Of a stretch of 28,622 bases of DNA, positions 1-6,147 are shown one piece after another (within the stretch, counting starts at the first letter, position 1; the number at the start of each line of letters is the position of its first letter). The stretch is from Thiocapsa sp. UBA6158 (GTDB lineage: Bacteria > Pseudomonadota > Gammaproteobacteria > Chromatiales > Chromatiaceae). The notes beneath the pieces are model-generated. The model was not told the DNA's origin, ran no database searches, and saw only the letters and a program-made list of their open reading frames with translations. The translations under genes were made by a program, and so were the position numbers. Where the stretch lies: NCBI RefSeq assembly GCF_002423035.1, contig NZ_DIUM01000099.1, forward strand, positions 1 to 28,622, written 5' to 3'.

Positions 1-456
1 TTGGACCAACCGATGATCAAGGCCAAGGATCACGACGGCGTTGAGCAGCGCTGAAACAGCGATCTCGCCGGGATGAAAGCGAAACGCGGTCGTGGAGTCC
101 ATCCGCGGGTCGGTGTGATGGACCCGGTGGAGCCGCCACAGCAGCGGGACCTCGTGGTTCGCGCGGTGCCAGGCGTACATCCAAAGGTCGAACAGGAAAA
201 GGCCCGCAATCACGGCGATCGGAGCGGGCAACGCGGTCGCGTTCAGAAGACCCCATCAGCGGGTCTGTGCCAGCTCGATCGCCATGAGGATCAGAGGCGC
301 CATCACGGCGCCGACCAGGCCGGCCATGAGCGCGAGACCGATATTCCGAGCCGCATGGGACCAGCGTCCGGATGCCTGATCGTAGAAAGGGATCACGCCT
401 TCCAACGCAAACAGCGTCGCCAGCACCGCGAGACCCAACCACTGGTCGATGCTCAT
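1..456 (-). pseudogene. Sterol desaturase / fatty acid hydroxylase family gene, interrupted by in-frame TGA (partial)
   Basis: On the minus strand an ATG at 456 begins a membrane protein whose first 66 residues hold two hydrophobic stretches. The same frame then meets TGA at 256-258 and continues open to the window edge. The part after the stop is clearly the family core: a WGLLNA motif, a transmembrane segment, then HRANH and HRVHH, the histidine clusters that bind the di-iron centre in fatty acid hydroxylases and sterol desaturases. Later His motifs lie outside the window. The start overlaps the stop of the upstream glycosyltransferase by 4 bp (ATGA), so the two are cotranscribed. A single base change (for example from CGA, Arg, or TGG, Trp) would explain the stop. 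A sequencing error or a recent inactivation are both possible. The family assignment is good; the substrate is unknown. Confidence 0.75.
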
Positions 457-1148
457 CCTCGACCTCGCTCGTAGAGTTCGGCGAGCCTCGTCGGTGCTGC
501 GCCGAGCAGGTAGCGCAGAATGAGCCCCGCGTTCATGAGCTGCTGCCGAAGCACGCCGTTGCGACGAAAGCGTACGGCGGAGGTCGTCATCACACCCTGA
601 AGCTTCAGAACACGCACGCGACGTCGGGCGCGACGCAGCAGCTCGACATCCTCGAACAGGGGCCAATCCGGAAATCCACCGAGTCGGTCGAAGAAGCCTC
701 GCCGGATCAGAATCCCCTGGTCTCCGAAGCTGGTGAGGAGCGAATCGAACCGCGAAAACCAGCCATAGACGCCGAGCAGCCAATGGGCGTCGTCGAAGCG
801 TAGACGAAAGCAGGCCAGCTCGGCATCCTCCGCGGCGAAGGCGGACTGCGTCAGCGCAGCGGCCTGCCGGGGCAGGATGCTGTCGTCATGCAGGAAGAGC
901 AGAAGCTCGCCCGCGGCGGCGCGGGCACCGGCGTTGCACTGCGGACCGCGTCCCGGGGTTGCGAAAAGGACGTGTGTCGTGCCTTCGGGCGGCCCCGGGA
1001 ACTCGACAGGCCGAAGAGGATGCTCGCCCGGGAGGGCAGCGACGACGATGATCTCGGTGTCCGGGAAAGAACCTCGGCAGGCATCCAAACAGGGCTCGAG
1101 ATGAGGACCGATGCGCCTGGTCGGGATGATGATCGAGAGGCTTGGCAT
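453..1148 (-). CDS. TIGR04283-type family 2 glycosyltransferase
   Basis: The product (231 aa) is a GT-A fold glycosyltransferase. It opens with a short strand reading SLSIIIPTRR, typical of GT2 enzymes. The segment FATPGRGPQCNAGA and the acidic metal/nucleotide-sugar motif LHDDSILP (residues about 65-105) match the TIGR04283 group, often called rSAM/selenodomain-associated transferase 2. Members of that group are small soluble enzymes linked by context to arsenosugar or other unusual sugar conjugates; the substrate here cannot be deduced. ATG at 1148 is preferred because it puts the GT2 strand at the N terminus. An in-frame ATG at 1184 would add 12 residues, and neither has a strong ribosome binding site. 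The stop overlaps the start of the downstream hydroxylase gene by 4 bp. Confidence 0.8.
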   Translation of the reverse strand: MPSLSIIIPTRRIGPHLEPCLDACRGSFPDTEIIVVAALPGEHPLRPVEFPGPPEGTTHVLFATPGRGPQCNAGARAAAGELLLFLHDDSILPRQAAALTQSAFAAEDAELACFRLRFDDAHWLLGVYGWFSRFDSLLTSFGDQGILIRRGFFDRLGGFPDWPLFEDVELLRRARRRVRVLKLQGVMTTSAVRFRRNGVLRQQLMNAGLILRYLLGAAPTRLAELYERGRG

Positions 1149-1230
1149 GATGTGGACTGCTGCAGCGCACCTCTTAGTGGACATGACGTGGATCTGGCCT
1201 GCCAGACGCCGAAATCAACCCGCGGGATCG

Positions 1231-1872
1231 TCAAGGAAACCCCAGCAGCTTATGGGTTTGGATGCTCAGACGCCAACGCGGCTTGTTCTTGCAGTAGGCA
1301 ATCGCTTGGCGCGTGTGCTCTTGAAGGTGCGGGCCGTCCATCGGCTGAAGGAAGAAATGCTCGAACGCGAGGCGCTCGAGATCCTCGGGCGAGAGGCCGG
1401 GCTGGGGAAAGACGAGCTTGAGCTCCGCGCCGCTCTGCTGGAGCAGATCGGCGCCGGCCTTCGGGCTGACGCAGATCCAGTCGACGCCGTCCGGGACAGA
1501 CAGCGTACCGTTGGTCTCGAGGGCAATCTCGAAACCCAGCACATGCAGTGCCTGGATCAAGGCACCGTCGAGTTGGAGCAGCGGCTCGCCTCCGGTCAGT
1601 ACCACGTAGGGCCGACCGCCCGAACCCGCGTGCTCGAACCAGGTCGCCCGGATCCGTTCGGCGAGTGTCTCGGGATCTGCGAACAGTCCACCGCCTTTGC
1701 CGTCGGTCCCGCGAAAATCGGTGTCGCAGAATCGACAGGTCGCCGTCGCCCGATCTTGCTCGCGTCCGGACCAGAGGTTGCACCCGGCGAATCGGCAAAA
1801 CACCGCCGCGCGCCCCATCTGCGCGCCCTCGCCCTGCAGTGTGTAGAAGATCTCCTTGATGCTGTAGCTCAT
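1231..1872 (-). CDS. queE: 7-carboxy-7-deazaguanine synthase QueE
   Basis: QueE is a radical SAM enzyme that rearranges 6-carboxy-5,6,7,8-tetrahydropterin to 7-carboxy-7-deazaguanine in queuosine (preQ0) biosynthesis. The 213-aa protein starts MSYSIKEIFYTLQGEG, the usual QueE N terminus. It carries the 4Fe-4S ligands as CX14CX2C (C31, C46, C49, within CNLW...CRFCDTDF), the longer spacing specific to QueE rather than the common CX3CX2C. LTGGEPLLQ and ALETNGT follow as SAM-binding motifs, and the protein ends near MDGP...LSIQTHKLLGFP as in gammaproteobacterial homologues. The start ATG overlaps the stop of queD (ATGA), so it is the last gene of a queC-queD-queE operon. Confidence 0.97.
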   Translation of the reverse strand: MSYSIKEIFYTLQGEGAQMGRAAVFCRFAGCNLWSGREQDRATATCRFCDTDFRGTDGKGGGLFADPETLAERIRATWFEHAGSGGRPYVVLTGGEPLLQLDGALIQALHVLGFEIALETNGTLSVPDGVDWICVSPKAGADLLQQSGAELKLVFPQPGLSPEDLERLAFEHFFLQPMDGPHLQEHTRQAIAYCKNKPRWRLSIQTHKLLGFP

Positions 1873-2963
1873 AGCGGAAGCGCCGGCCCCAGCGCGCCCC
1901 AGCAGAGAACGGCGCCGCAACCCGGGGTTTCGTGCAGGTCGATGCGATCCAATTGCGGGAGCGCGGTGGCGACCTCCTCGCGAATCCACAGGAGCAGGTT
2001 CGCCGGATCGGCTTGGCGCAGGCGGGGCAGCGCGTCGAGCCGATGATGGTCGAGTCGGTCGTAGAGCGGCTTGAACTGTCGCTTCACGTCGCCGTAGTCG
2101 ATCGTCCAGCCGAGCACTTCGTCCAGCGGGGCGGTCAGGTGCAGGCGCATCAGATAGCTGTGACCGTGCAGACGACGGCGTCGATCGCCCTCGGGCGCCT
2201 GGACAAGCTGCAGCGCGCTCTCGAAGCGTTGCTCTTTCCAGATTCGATAATGTACCCCGTCGTAGTGACAACCGGCGGTGGCGGTCTCGTAGACCGTCAC
2301 GACGGACAACTGCGGAAAGACCGGTCGCAGTCGCGCCCAGATCCAACGCGCCAACATCTCGCTGGTTGGATTCTCCAGGCCGGGGATGTCGTTGAGGCAG
2401 GCGTGGTCAAGCTCGGTGTGCAGGGGCGCCCAGATGGCCTCGAGCCGATCGAAGTCGATGCCCATGTCGCTCCCGGCAAGATCCTGATTGGCATGCAGGA
2501 TCACCTCGAACCCGTGACCGTGCATGCGCCCGCACTGATGACCCTCGGGGACATTCGGCAAGCGGTGGGCGGCCTCGAAACGAAAGCGTCGCCAGACATG
2601 CGCCTGCTCGAGGCCATCCAGATCGACGCCCTGATCGCGGGTACTCTGGACACCGACCGACCCGACCCCCGGAACGCCGAGATGCGCACGCACCCACCGG
2701 ACAAGATTCTCGTCGGTCGGGATCGGCAGGTGTGCGTTGAGGTCGCTGTAATCAAGCGGCGCGATCGCGTCTGCGAGCGCCCGAGCCAGCGCGTCCGTCT
2801 CCCCGCCGGGAAAGGGCGCCCAATCGATCGGAAGCTGCGCGCGCACCTTGGCGAGGAAGCCATGCCCGTGCAGACGGCGCGACCTGTGTCCGTTAGGCAG
2901 GATGGAGACGCGCCGCGCGGCCTCGAACGGGGCGGCGGCGACGTAAAACAGCTGTTCACTCAT
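1869..2963 (-). CDS. queD: 6-carboxytetrahydropterin synthase QueD with three tandem PTPS-like domains
   Basis: QueD converts 7,8-dihydroneopterin triphosphate to 6-carboxytetrahydropterin; ordinary QueD is about 120-130 aa. This protein is 364 aa and shows three successive PTPS-like units, each with an HGH motif (H32/H34, H148/H150, H266/H268). Only the middle unit (about 125-242) has a full active site: zinc ligand H133 in FEAAHRL, catalytic C144, H148 and H150, LDHACLND and the pterin-anchoring E226 (YETATAGC). In unit 1 (about 6-120) H133 and C144 are replaced by R17 and S28. In unit 3 (about 243-355) they are replaced by L and R, although a C-terminal HETPGC motif remains. The start ATG at 2963 overlaps the queC stop and the stop overlaps the queE start. 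QueD activity of the central domain is a confident inference; the outer units may be structural. Confidence 0.9.
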   Translation of the reverse strand: MSEQLFYVAAAPFEAARRVSILPNGHRSRRLHGHGFLAKVRAQLPIDWAPFPGGETDALARALADAIAPLDYSDLNAHLPIPTDENLVRWVRAHLGVPGVGSVGVQSTRDQGVDLDGLEQAHVWRRFRFEAAHRLPNVPEGHQCGRMHGHGFEVILHANQDLAGSDMGIDFDRLEAIWAPLHTELDHACLNDIPGLENPTSEMLARWIWARLRPVFPQLSVVTVYETATAGCHYDGVHYRIWKEQRFESALQLVQAPEGDRRRRLHGHSYLMRLHLTAPLDEVLGWTIDYGDVKRQFKPLYDRLDHHRLDALPRLRQADPANLLLWIREEVATALPQLDRIDLHETPGCGAVLCWGALGPALPL

Positions 2964-3661
2964 GGGACGAAGAGACCGAAACGAAGACTGAGAGGATCCG
3001 GGTAACCCGCATCTGCGAAGCCCTTGGCGCGAAGCAAGCAAGCGTCACAGTGACCACAGGGACGGCCGTCCGTTCCGGGATCGTAGCAACTGCTGGTCAG
3101 ACCGTAATCGACACCGAGCGACAGACCTCGGGCAATGATCTCGGCCTTGGTCATCTGCATCAAAGGCGCGTGGATCCTGAGCCTTTGGCGCCCTTCGACC
3201 CCGGCCGCGGTCGCCAGATTGGCCATCTGCTCGAACGCCTCGATGAAGGCCGGTCGACAGTCGGGATAACCGGAGTAATCCTGCACATTCACGCCGATGA
3301 AGATGTCCTCGGACCCGAGGGTCTCCGCCCACGCGAGCGCGAAGGACAGAAAGACGGTGTTGCGTGCCGGGACATAGGTGACCGGAATCCCCTCGCCGAT
3401 CGCCCCGGCGCAACGCCCCTTGGGCACCGGGATGTCTGCGGTAAGCGCCGACCCGCCGAAACGCCGTAGATCGATTTCGACGATCGCATGCTCCGCGACC
3501 CCCAGCGCCTCGGCGACGCGGACGGCGGACTCAAGCTCGATGCCGTGACGTTGGCCATAGCGAAACGACAATGCATAGAGGGCAAATCCTTCGGATTTCG
3601 CAATGGCCGATACCGTCGCGGAGTCCAAACCCCCGCTCAAAAGAACGACTGCCGGTTTCAT
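2960..3661 (-). CDS. queC: 7-cyano-7-deazaguanine synthase QueC
   Basis: QueC is an ATP-dependent ligase that turns 7-carboxy-7-deazaguanine plus ammonia into preQ0 (7-cyano-7-deazaguanine). The 233-aa protein begins MKPAVVLLSGGLDSATV, where SGGLDS (about 9-14) is the PP-loop for ATP. It continues through YGQRH and VNVQDYSGYPDCRPAF, both conserved in QueC. Near the C terminus it has the zinc-binding Cys cluster (SSCYDPG...CGHCDACLLR, about 190-212). Length is normal for the family. It is the first gene of the three-gene queuosine operon and overlaps queD by 4 bp. No clear Shine-Dalgarno sequence is visible before the ATG at 3661; a short hairpin (GGCGC-ATC-GCGCC, 3690-3702) lies between it and the upstream PilZ gene. 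Confidence 0.97.
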   Translation of the reverse strand: MKPAVVLLSGGLDSATVSAIAKSEGFALYALSFRYGQRHGIELESAVRVAEALGVAEHAIVEIDLRRFGGSALTADIPVPKGRCAGAIGEGIPVTYVPARNTVFLSFALAWAETLGSEDIFIGVNVQDYSGYPDCRPAFIEAFEQMANLATAAGVEGRQRLRIHAPLMQMTKAEIIARGLSLGVDYGLTSSCYDPGTDGRPCGHCDACLLRAKGFADAGYPDPLSLRFGLFVP

Positions 3662-3725
3662 GATCTTGGAAAGAGGAGAATGACGAAAGGGCGCATCGCG
3701 CCGGGCCTAAGTCGGCACTCGACGC

Positions 3726-4100
3726 TCAGTTGCGTTCGCCCGTCGGCTGGAGCAGCGAGCGGATTCGCGCCAGTGCGGTGTCGCCGACATCGGAGAACTC
3801 GATCCCGAGCAGCCAGCGCTCCTCGGCGGTGCTCGGTGAAACCCAGACCACGGAGCCGACGGCTTGAATCCCCTCCGGGATCTCCGGTGCCTCCATCTCG
3901 ACGAGCAGTCGAGAACGCACGGCGAACATGCAATCGGCCCACACTTGCAGCCCCCCCTCGCTGATGTTGCGCCCGAGCACCGGGTGCATCCCAGGGTCGC
4001 TGCTGCCCGCATCGGAGCCCAGTTGCATCAGGCGCGCGTGGTGCTCCCACGACACACGCTCGTAGCTCCGCCGATCTGCATCCGCTTCGCTGATCGCCAT
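3726..4100 (-). CDS. PilZ domain protein (putative c-di-GMP receptor)
   Basis: This small protein of 124 aa has both halves of the PilZ c-di-GMP-binding signature: an RxxxR element at DRRSYERV (about 8-15) and the NISEGG version of (D/N)xSxxG about 30 residues later. After these come beta strands ending in GIEFSDV. Single-domain PilZ proteins bind cyclic di-GMP and relay it to motility, polysaccharide or other outputs; the partner is not evident here. ATG at 4100 is chosen because GAGG lies about 6 bases upstream and the family signature then starts close to the N terminus. An in-frame ATG at 4136 is less likely. It lies 64 bp upstream of queC on the same strand and may or may not be cotranscribed with it. 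Confidence 0.88.
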   Translation of the reverse strand: MAISEADADRRSYERVSWEHHARLMQLGSDAGSSDPGMHPVLGRNISEGGLQVWADCMFAVRSRLLVEMEAPEIPEGIQAVGSVVWVSPSTAEERWLLGIEFSDVGDTALARIRSLLQPTGERN

Positions 4101-4539
4101 CAATACCTCAAGCCGTCTGATTGATCGAAACGCCACACGGCACTCAAGCCGCCTGGCCAGCAGTAAGACGCTCGGGCGCCGAGAGGGGTGAATCGCTTAA
4201 ACGCAGTACTGCACTAAGGATAGCGCTCGCTCGGGAGACTGTCGACCGGGCGTGCGGAGGATCGCAAACGGCAGCGGACGGGGTCGAGATCCCCGTGGGG
4301 GACGAATCTGAGCGGGCAACGAAATGTCCGTCGATGCGGAATGGAAGACAAGGGAGATGGCGAGCAGTCCTCGGATTCCGGCGCCGATTGATCGGTGTCG
4401 GCCATGCTCGACGGCGCGAAACCTTAGAGCATAGCGCGATCCGAGAACGCAATTGCCGAGGTTACACGCGAATTCGATTCAGGGATGAACGAATCCGCGT
4501 TTGCTCGATCCTGGTCAGGGGTACCGATCGAGAAGTCGA
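4101..4539. other. Intergenic region between LH2 operon end and PilZ gene
   Basis: No convincing gene is seen in these 439 bases; the open frames are Arg/Ser-rich shadows without recognisable domains. It holds a perfect 10-bp palindrome GCAGTACTGC (4203-4212) and the hairpin annotated at 4467-4499. The PilZ promoter must lie in the right-hand reading of this region, but I cannot point to a convincing -35/-10 pair. Confidence 0.5.
4467..4499 (-). other. Stem-loop downstream of the LH2 operon
   Basis: Read on the minus strand, a 10-bp stem CGCGGATTCG/CGAATTCGCG (one G-T pair) encloses a 13-base loop, about 40 bases after the last alpha-subunit stop. No T-run follows, so it is not a classical intrinsic terminator; a 3' RNA-stabilising or Rho-related structure is possible. 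A smaller perfect hairpin (GATCGA-GAAG-TCGATC, 4526-4541) overlaps the stop codon itself. Confidence 0.4.
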
Positions 4540-4704
4540 TCAGGCCCAACCAAAGCCCATCTGGAACACGACCGCATGGAGCACCAATGCAATGATCAAC
4601 AAAAGAAAAAAGATCGGCATCAGCCATGTCGCAGGATTGAGCACCAACCACACCTTCCAATCGTCTTCCGGGTTCTTCGGCTTTGCAATCTGGACGTCAC
4701 TCAT
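4540..4704 (-). CDS. pucA: LH2-type light-harvesting alpha polypeptide (second copy)
   Basis: This 54-aa antenna polypeptide begins MSDVQIAKPKNPEDDWKVWLVLNPATWLMP. The segment NPEDDWKVWLVLNP is close to the alpha subunit of Phaeospirillum molischianum-type LH2. A single membrane helix follows, with His43 (ALVLHAVVF) as the expected B850 bacteriochlorophyll ligand, and a short tail ending GFGWA. It is the last gene of a pucBABA operon and starts 25 bases after the preceding beta-subunit stop. The gene is too short for many ORF thresholds but the translation is unambiguous. Assignment to LH2 rather than LH1 rests on the NP...W motif and the lack of the LH1 DPRR motif. Confidence 0.92.
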   Translation of the reverse strand: MSDVQIAKPKNPEDDWKVWLVLNPATWLMPIFFLLLIIALVLHAVVFQMGFGWA

Positions 4705-4729
4705 AATCTTGATCTCGTCAGAAGTCGGA

Positions 4730-4867
4730 TTAGAACCAGGGATTAGCAGCGATCACAAAGAGGTGCACCAATGCAGCGATCCCGACATAGGCGGTGTAGG
4801 TCACCTTGAACTGCTCATGAAACTCTTTTGCTTGTTGATCGGTAAGACCGGACAGAGACTCTGCCAT
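4730..4867 (-). CDS. pucB: LH2-type light-harvesting beta polypeptide (second copy)
   Basis: A 45-aa antenna beta polypeptide: SLSGLTDQQAKEFHEQF, then one membrane helix with His35 (ALVHLF) as bacteriochlorophyll ligand, ending NPWF. Length and the His-to-Trp spacing (H35, W44) equal those of the molischianum-type LH2 beta chain. A good Shine-Dalgarno AAGGAG precedes the ATG at 4867. Compared with that well-known chain, the two aromatic positions between His and the NPW motif are I and A instead of Trp, which could alter pigment packing or absorption. Over the last ~37 residues it is nearly identical to the first beta copy, pointing to a recent duplication of the beta-alpha pair. Confidence 0.93.
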   Translation of the reverse strand: MAESLSGLTDQQAKEFHEQFKVTYTAYVGIAALVHLFVIAANPWF

Positions 4868-4935
4868 GACTGAGCTCCTTTGCTGGTTTTTATCGAGCAC
4901 CGCACGCCACACCGACGCCGGGTGAGCGAAGAGGC

Positions 4936-5280
4936 TTAGGCTGCCTCGGGAACCACGATCACTTCGACCGGAACCGGCACGACGGCGGGTGCGCCTTCCT
5001 CGGCCGGAGCGGCTTCGAGCGGAGCAGCCTCGGCGGCAGGCGCGGCTTCGAGCGGAGCGGCCTCGGCAACCGGCGCAACGGCGGCGGGCTCGGCGACCTT
5101 GCCGGGCTCCCATGCGTTACCCGGGATGGAGAAGGCGTACAGATGCACGCTCAACGCGATCACGAGAAGGGCAGCAAACATCGGCACCAACCAAACAGCC
5201 GGGTTGATCACCAGCCAAATCCGGTAGTCCTGCTGACTCGGTTTGTAGTTGAGAACGTTACGGAAAGCGTCTTGAAGCAT
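4936..5280 (-). CDS. pucA: LH2-type light-harvesting alpha polypeptide with long Ala/Pro/Glu tail (first copy)
   Basis: The first ~58 residues are a normal alpha antenna subunit: YKPSQQDYRIWLVINPAVWLVP, a membrane helix with ligand His (ALSVHLYAF) and a Trp 11 residues later (GNAWEPG), matching the alpha Trp that hydrogen-bonds the pigment in molischianum-type LH2. The remaining ~56 residues are an unusual low-complexity tail rich in Ala, Pro and Glu, ending in a Val-rich stretch. The tail contains two copies of an 11-residue unit (AEAAPLEAAPA) encoded by a 33-bp tandem repeat (about 5009-5067). Ordinary alpha chains are about 50-65 aa; this is 114. The ATG at 5280 has GAGGAG upstream and lies 18 bases after the beta stop. 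The frame is continuous, so the tail is not an annotation artefact. Confidence 0.9.
   Translation of the reverse strand: MLQDAFRNVLNYKPSQQDYRIWLVINPAVWLVPMFAALLVIALSVHLYAFSIPGNAWEPGKVAEPAAVAPVAEAAPLEAAPAAEAAPLEAAPAEEGAPAVVPVPVEVIVVPEAA
5009..5067 (-). repeat. 33-bp tandem repeat inside the LH2 alpha gene
   Basis: Two units starting at 5009 and 5042 match over at least 26 bases with a single difference (gcagcc versus gcggcc). They encode the repeated AEAAPLEAAP peptide of the alpha-subunit tail. Because the period is a multiple of three, copy-number changes would keep the frame. Confidence 0.85.
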
Positions 5281-5298
5281 GAAAATGATCTCCTCGAC

Positions 5299-5517
5299 TT
5301 AGAACCAGGGATTGCTCGCAATGACGAACAGATGCACGAGTGCTGCGATCCCGACGTACGCCGTGTAGGTGACCTTGAACTGCTCGTGAAATTCTTTTGC
5401 TTGTTCCGGGGTGAGCCCGGACAGGCTCTTTTCCTGCTGCTGCGCGACGACAGTTTTCGCCTGTCCGCGTGCTTTGCCGCCGGCGGATGTTGCGGCGGGA
5501 GATTGCTGCCCAGCCAT
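5299..5517 (-). CDS. pucB: LH2-type light-harvesting beta polypeptide with extended N terminus (first copy)
   Basis: This is the promoter-proximal gene of the antenna operon. Residues ~31-72 form a standard beta chain (KSLSGLTPEQAKEFHEQF, helix with ALVHLF, end SNPWF). They are preceded by ~29 extra residues rich in Ala, Gly and Gln (MAGQQSPAATSAGGKARG...), so the protein is 72 aa rather than 45. ATG at 5517 is preferred because GGAGG sits 8 bases upstream; an in-frame ATG at 5532 overlaps that ribosome binding site. The extension would lie on the cytoplasmic side, next to the B800 pigments. Function in LH2 is well supported; any role for the extension is unknown. Confidence 0.9.
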   Translation of the reverse strand: MAGQQSPAATSAGGKARGQAKTVVAQQQEKSLSGLTPEQAKEFHEQFKVTYTAYVGIAALVHLFVIASNPWF

Positions 5518-5657
5518 TGGGTTGGCCTCCATACGGGTTATGCCGAGGTCGCCGCCCAGAATCTGTGCGACGGGGGTAGATTTGGCGGCACCGACGCGGG
5601 AGTGGCCCGCACGGCGCGATGCATCCAAATACCACGGGATTCATATGTCATCCCAAG

Positions 5658-5675
5658 TGTCATAGTAGCTTGACG
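5658..5675. promoter_or_regulatory. Second PpsR/CrtJ-like half of the LH2 operator (TGT-N12-ACG)
   Basis: TGTCATAGTAGCTTGACG fits the TGT-N12-ACA PpsR/CrtJ consensus with one mismatch. It is separated by exactly 8 bp from the perfect site at 5684-5701, the spacing known for cooperative CrtJ pairs. It covers the -10 hexamer of the predicted LH2 promoter. Confidence 0.65.
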
Positions 5676-5689
5676 CCCGGTAATGTCAA
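5662..5689 (-). promoter_or_regulatory. Sigma70-like promoter of the LH2 operon
   Basis: On the minus strand TTGACA (5689-5684) is followed after 16 bases by TACTAT (5667-5662), placing the transcript start near 5655 and leaving a leader of about 140 bases before pucB. Both hexamers lie inside the two PpsR-like palindromes, so repressor binding would block polymerase directly. Confidence 0.65.
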
Positions 5690-5701
5690 TAAAATTTGAC
5701 A
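5684..5701. promoter_or_regulatory. PpsR/CrtJ-type operator (perfect TGT-N12-ACA)
   Basis: TGTCAATAAAATTTGACA is a symmetric palindrome with the exact TGT-N12-ACA spacing of the PpsR/CrtJ aerobic photosynthesis-gene repressor. It lies just upstream of the antenna operon and contains the -35 hexamer. The repressor gene itself is not in this window. Confidence 0.8.
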
Positions 5702-5730
5702 CATGAGTGGTGAGGACATGGCGGGGTAGC

Positions 5731-5814
5731 TGCCTCCTGCCTCCTGCCTCCTGCCTCCTGCCCCCTGCCCCCTGCTGCCTGCCGGCTGCTATCAGCTATC
5801 AGTTGTCAGCTTTG
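5731..5814 (+). repeat. Heptanucleotide tandem repeat array (STRR-like), left copy
   Basis: Twelve consecutive 7-base units begin with four TGCCTCC, then TGCCCCC twice, then drift through TGCTGCC and TGCCGGC to AGCTATC and AGTTGTC. Read in the CNNNC(A/T)G phase it resembles the short tandemly repeated heptamers (STRR) described in cyanobacteria. It starts 30 bp beyond the LH2 operator. Confidence 0.8.
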
Positions 5815-6084
5815 TGTGGCGGATTTCGCGGGCCTCACTTGAGGGAAGGCGCCGTGAGGCTTGGAAGGGTCGGTGGTTTGTCATCCACGGCAAACATCCA
5901 TACGTCGATAGGATGTTGATCGCTAGGAGTTTTCTTCATGACGAGAAACGGCCGAATCTCGGTTCAGAGCGCGCCTGGGGGCACGTTGCGTTTCTCACCG
6001 AAAACCCGCAACGAGCACGGAGAATCGCCACCCGGCTGCGGCCCCGAGGCCGTAGACCGGAGGCGGCATGCTGAACGCGGCGAG
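5815..6084. other. Unique sequence between two heptamer arrays
   Basis: About 270 bases lie between the two inverted heptamer arrays. Frames here (for example from 5938) give Arg/Gly-rich translations that run into the repeats and show no domain, so I call no gene. A short inverted repeat GTTGCG...CGCAAC (about 5984-6011) is the only structure noticed. Confidence 0.4.
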
Positions 6085-6147
6085 CTGGAGGCTGGAGGCA
6101 GGCGGCTGGAGGCAGGCGGCAGGCGGCTGGCGGCTGGCGGCTGAAAG
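6085..6147 (-). repeat. Heptanucleotide tandem repeat array (STRR-like), right inverted copy
   Basis: Nine 7-base units (ctggagg, caggcgg, ctggcgg and ctgaaag variants) run up to the base before the sufSE stop codon. On the minus strand they read CTTTCAG, CCGCCAG, CCGCCTG, CCTCCAG: the same CNNNC(A/T)G heptamer as the left array but in opposite orientation. Confidence 0.8.

Noticed and set aside
4467..4499. Intrinsic terminator for the LH2 operon
   Set aside because: A good stem exists but no T-run follows on the minus strand; kept as an unassigned stem-loop.
4121..4873. 250-codon plus-strand frame across the LH2 region
   Set aside because: Runs antisense through two real antenna genes and gives a sequence without family features.
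5938..6144. Possible small gene between the heptamer arrays
   Set aside because: The translation is Arg/Gly-rich and its last third is simply the repeat array (EAGGRRL units).
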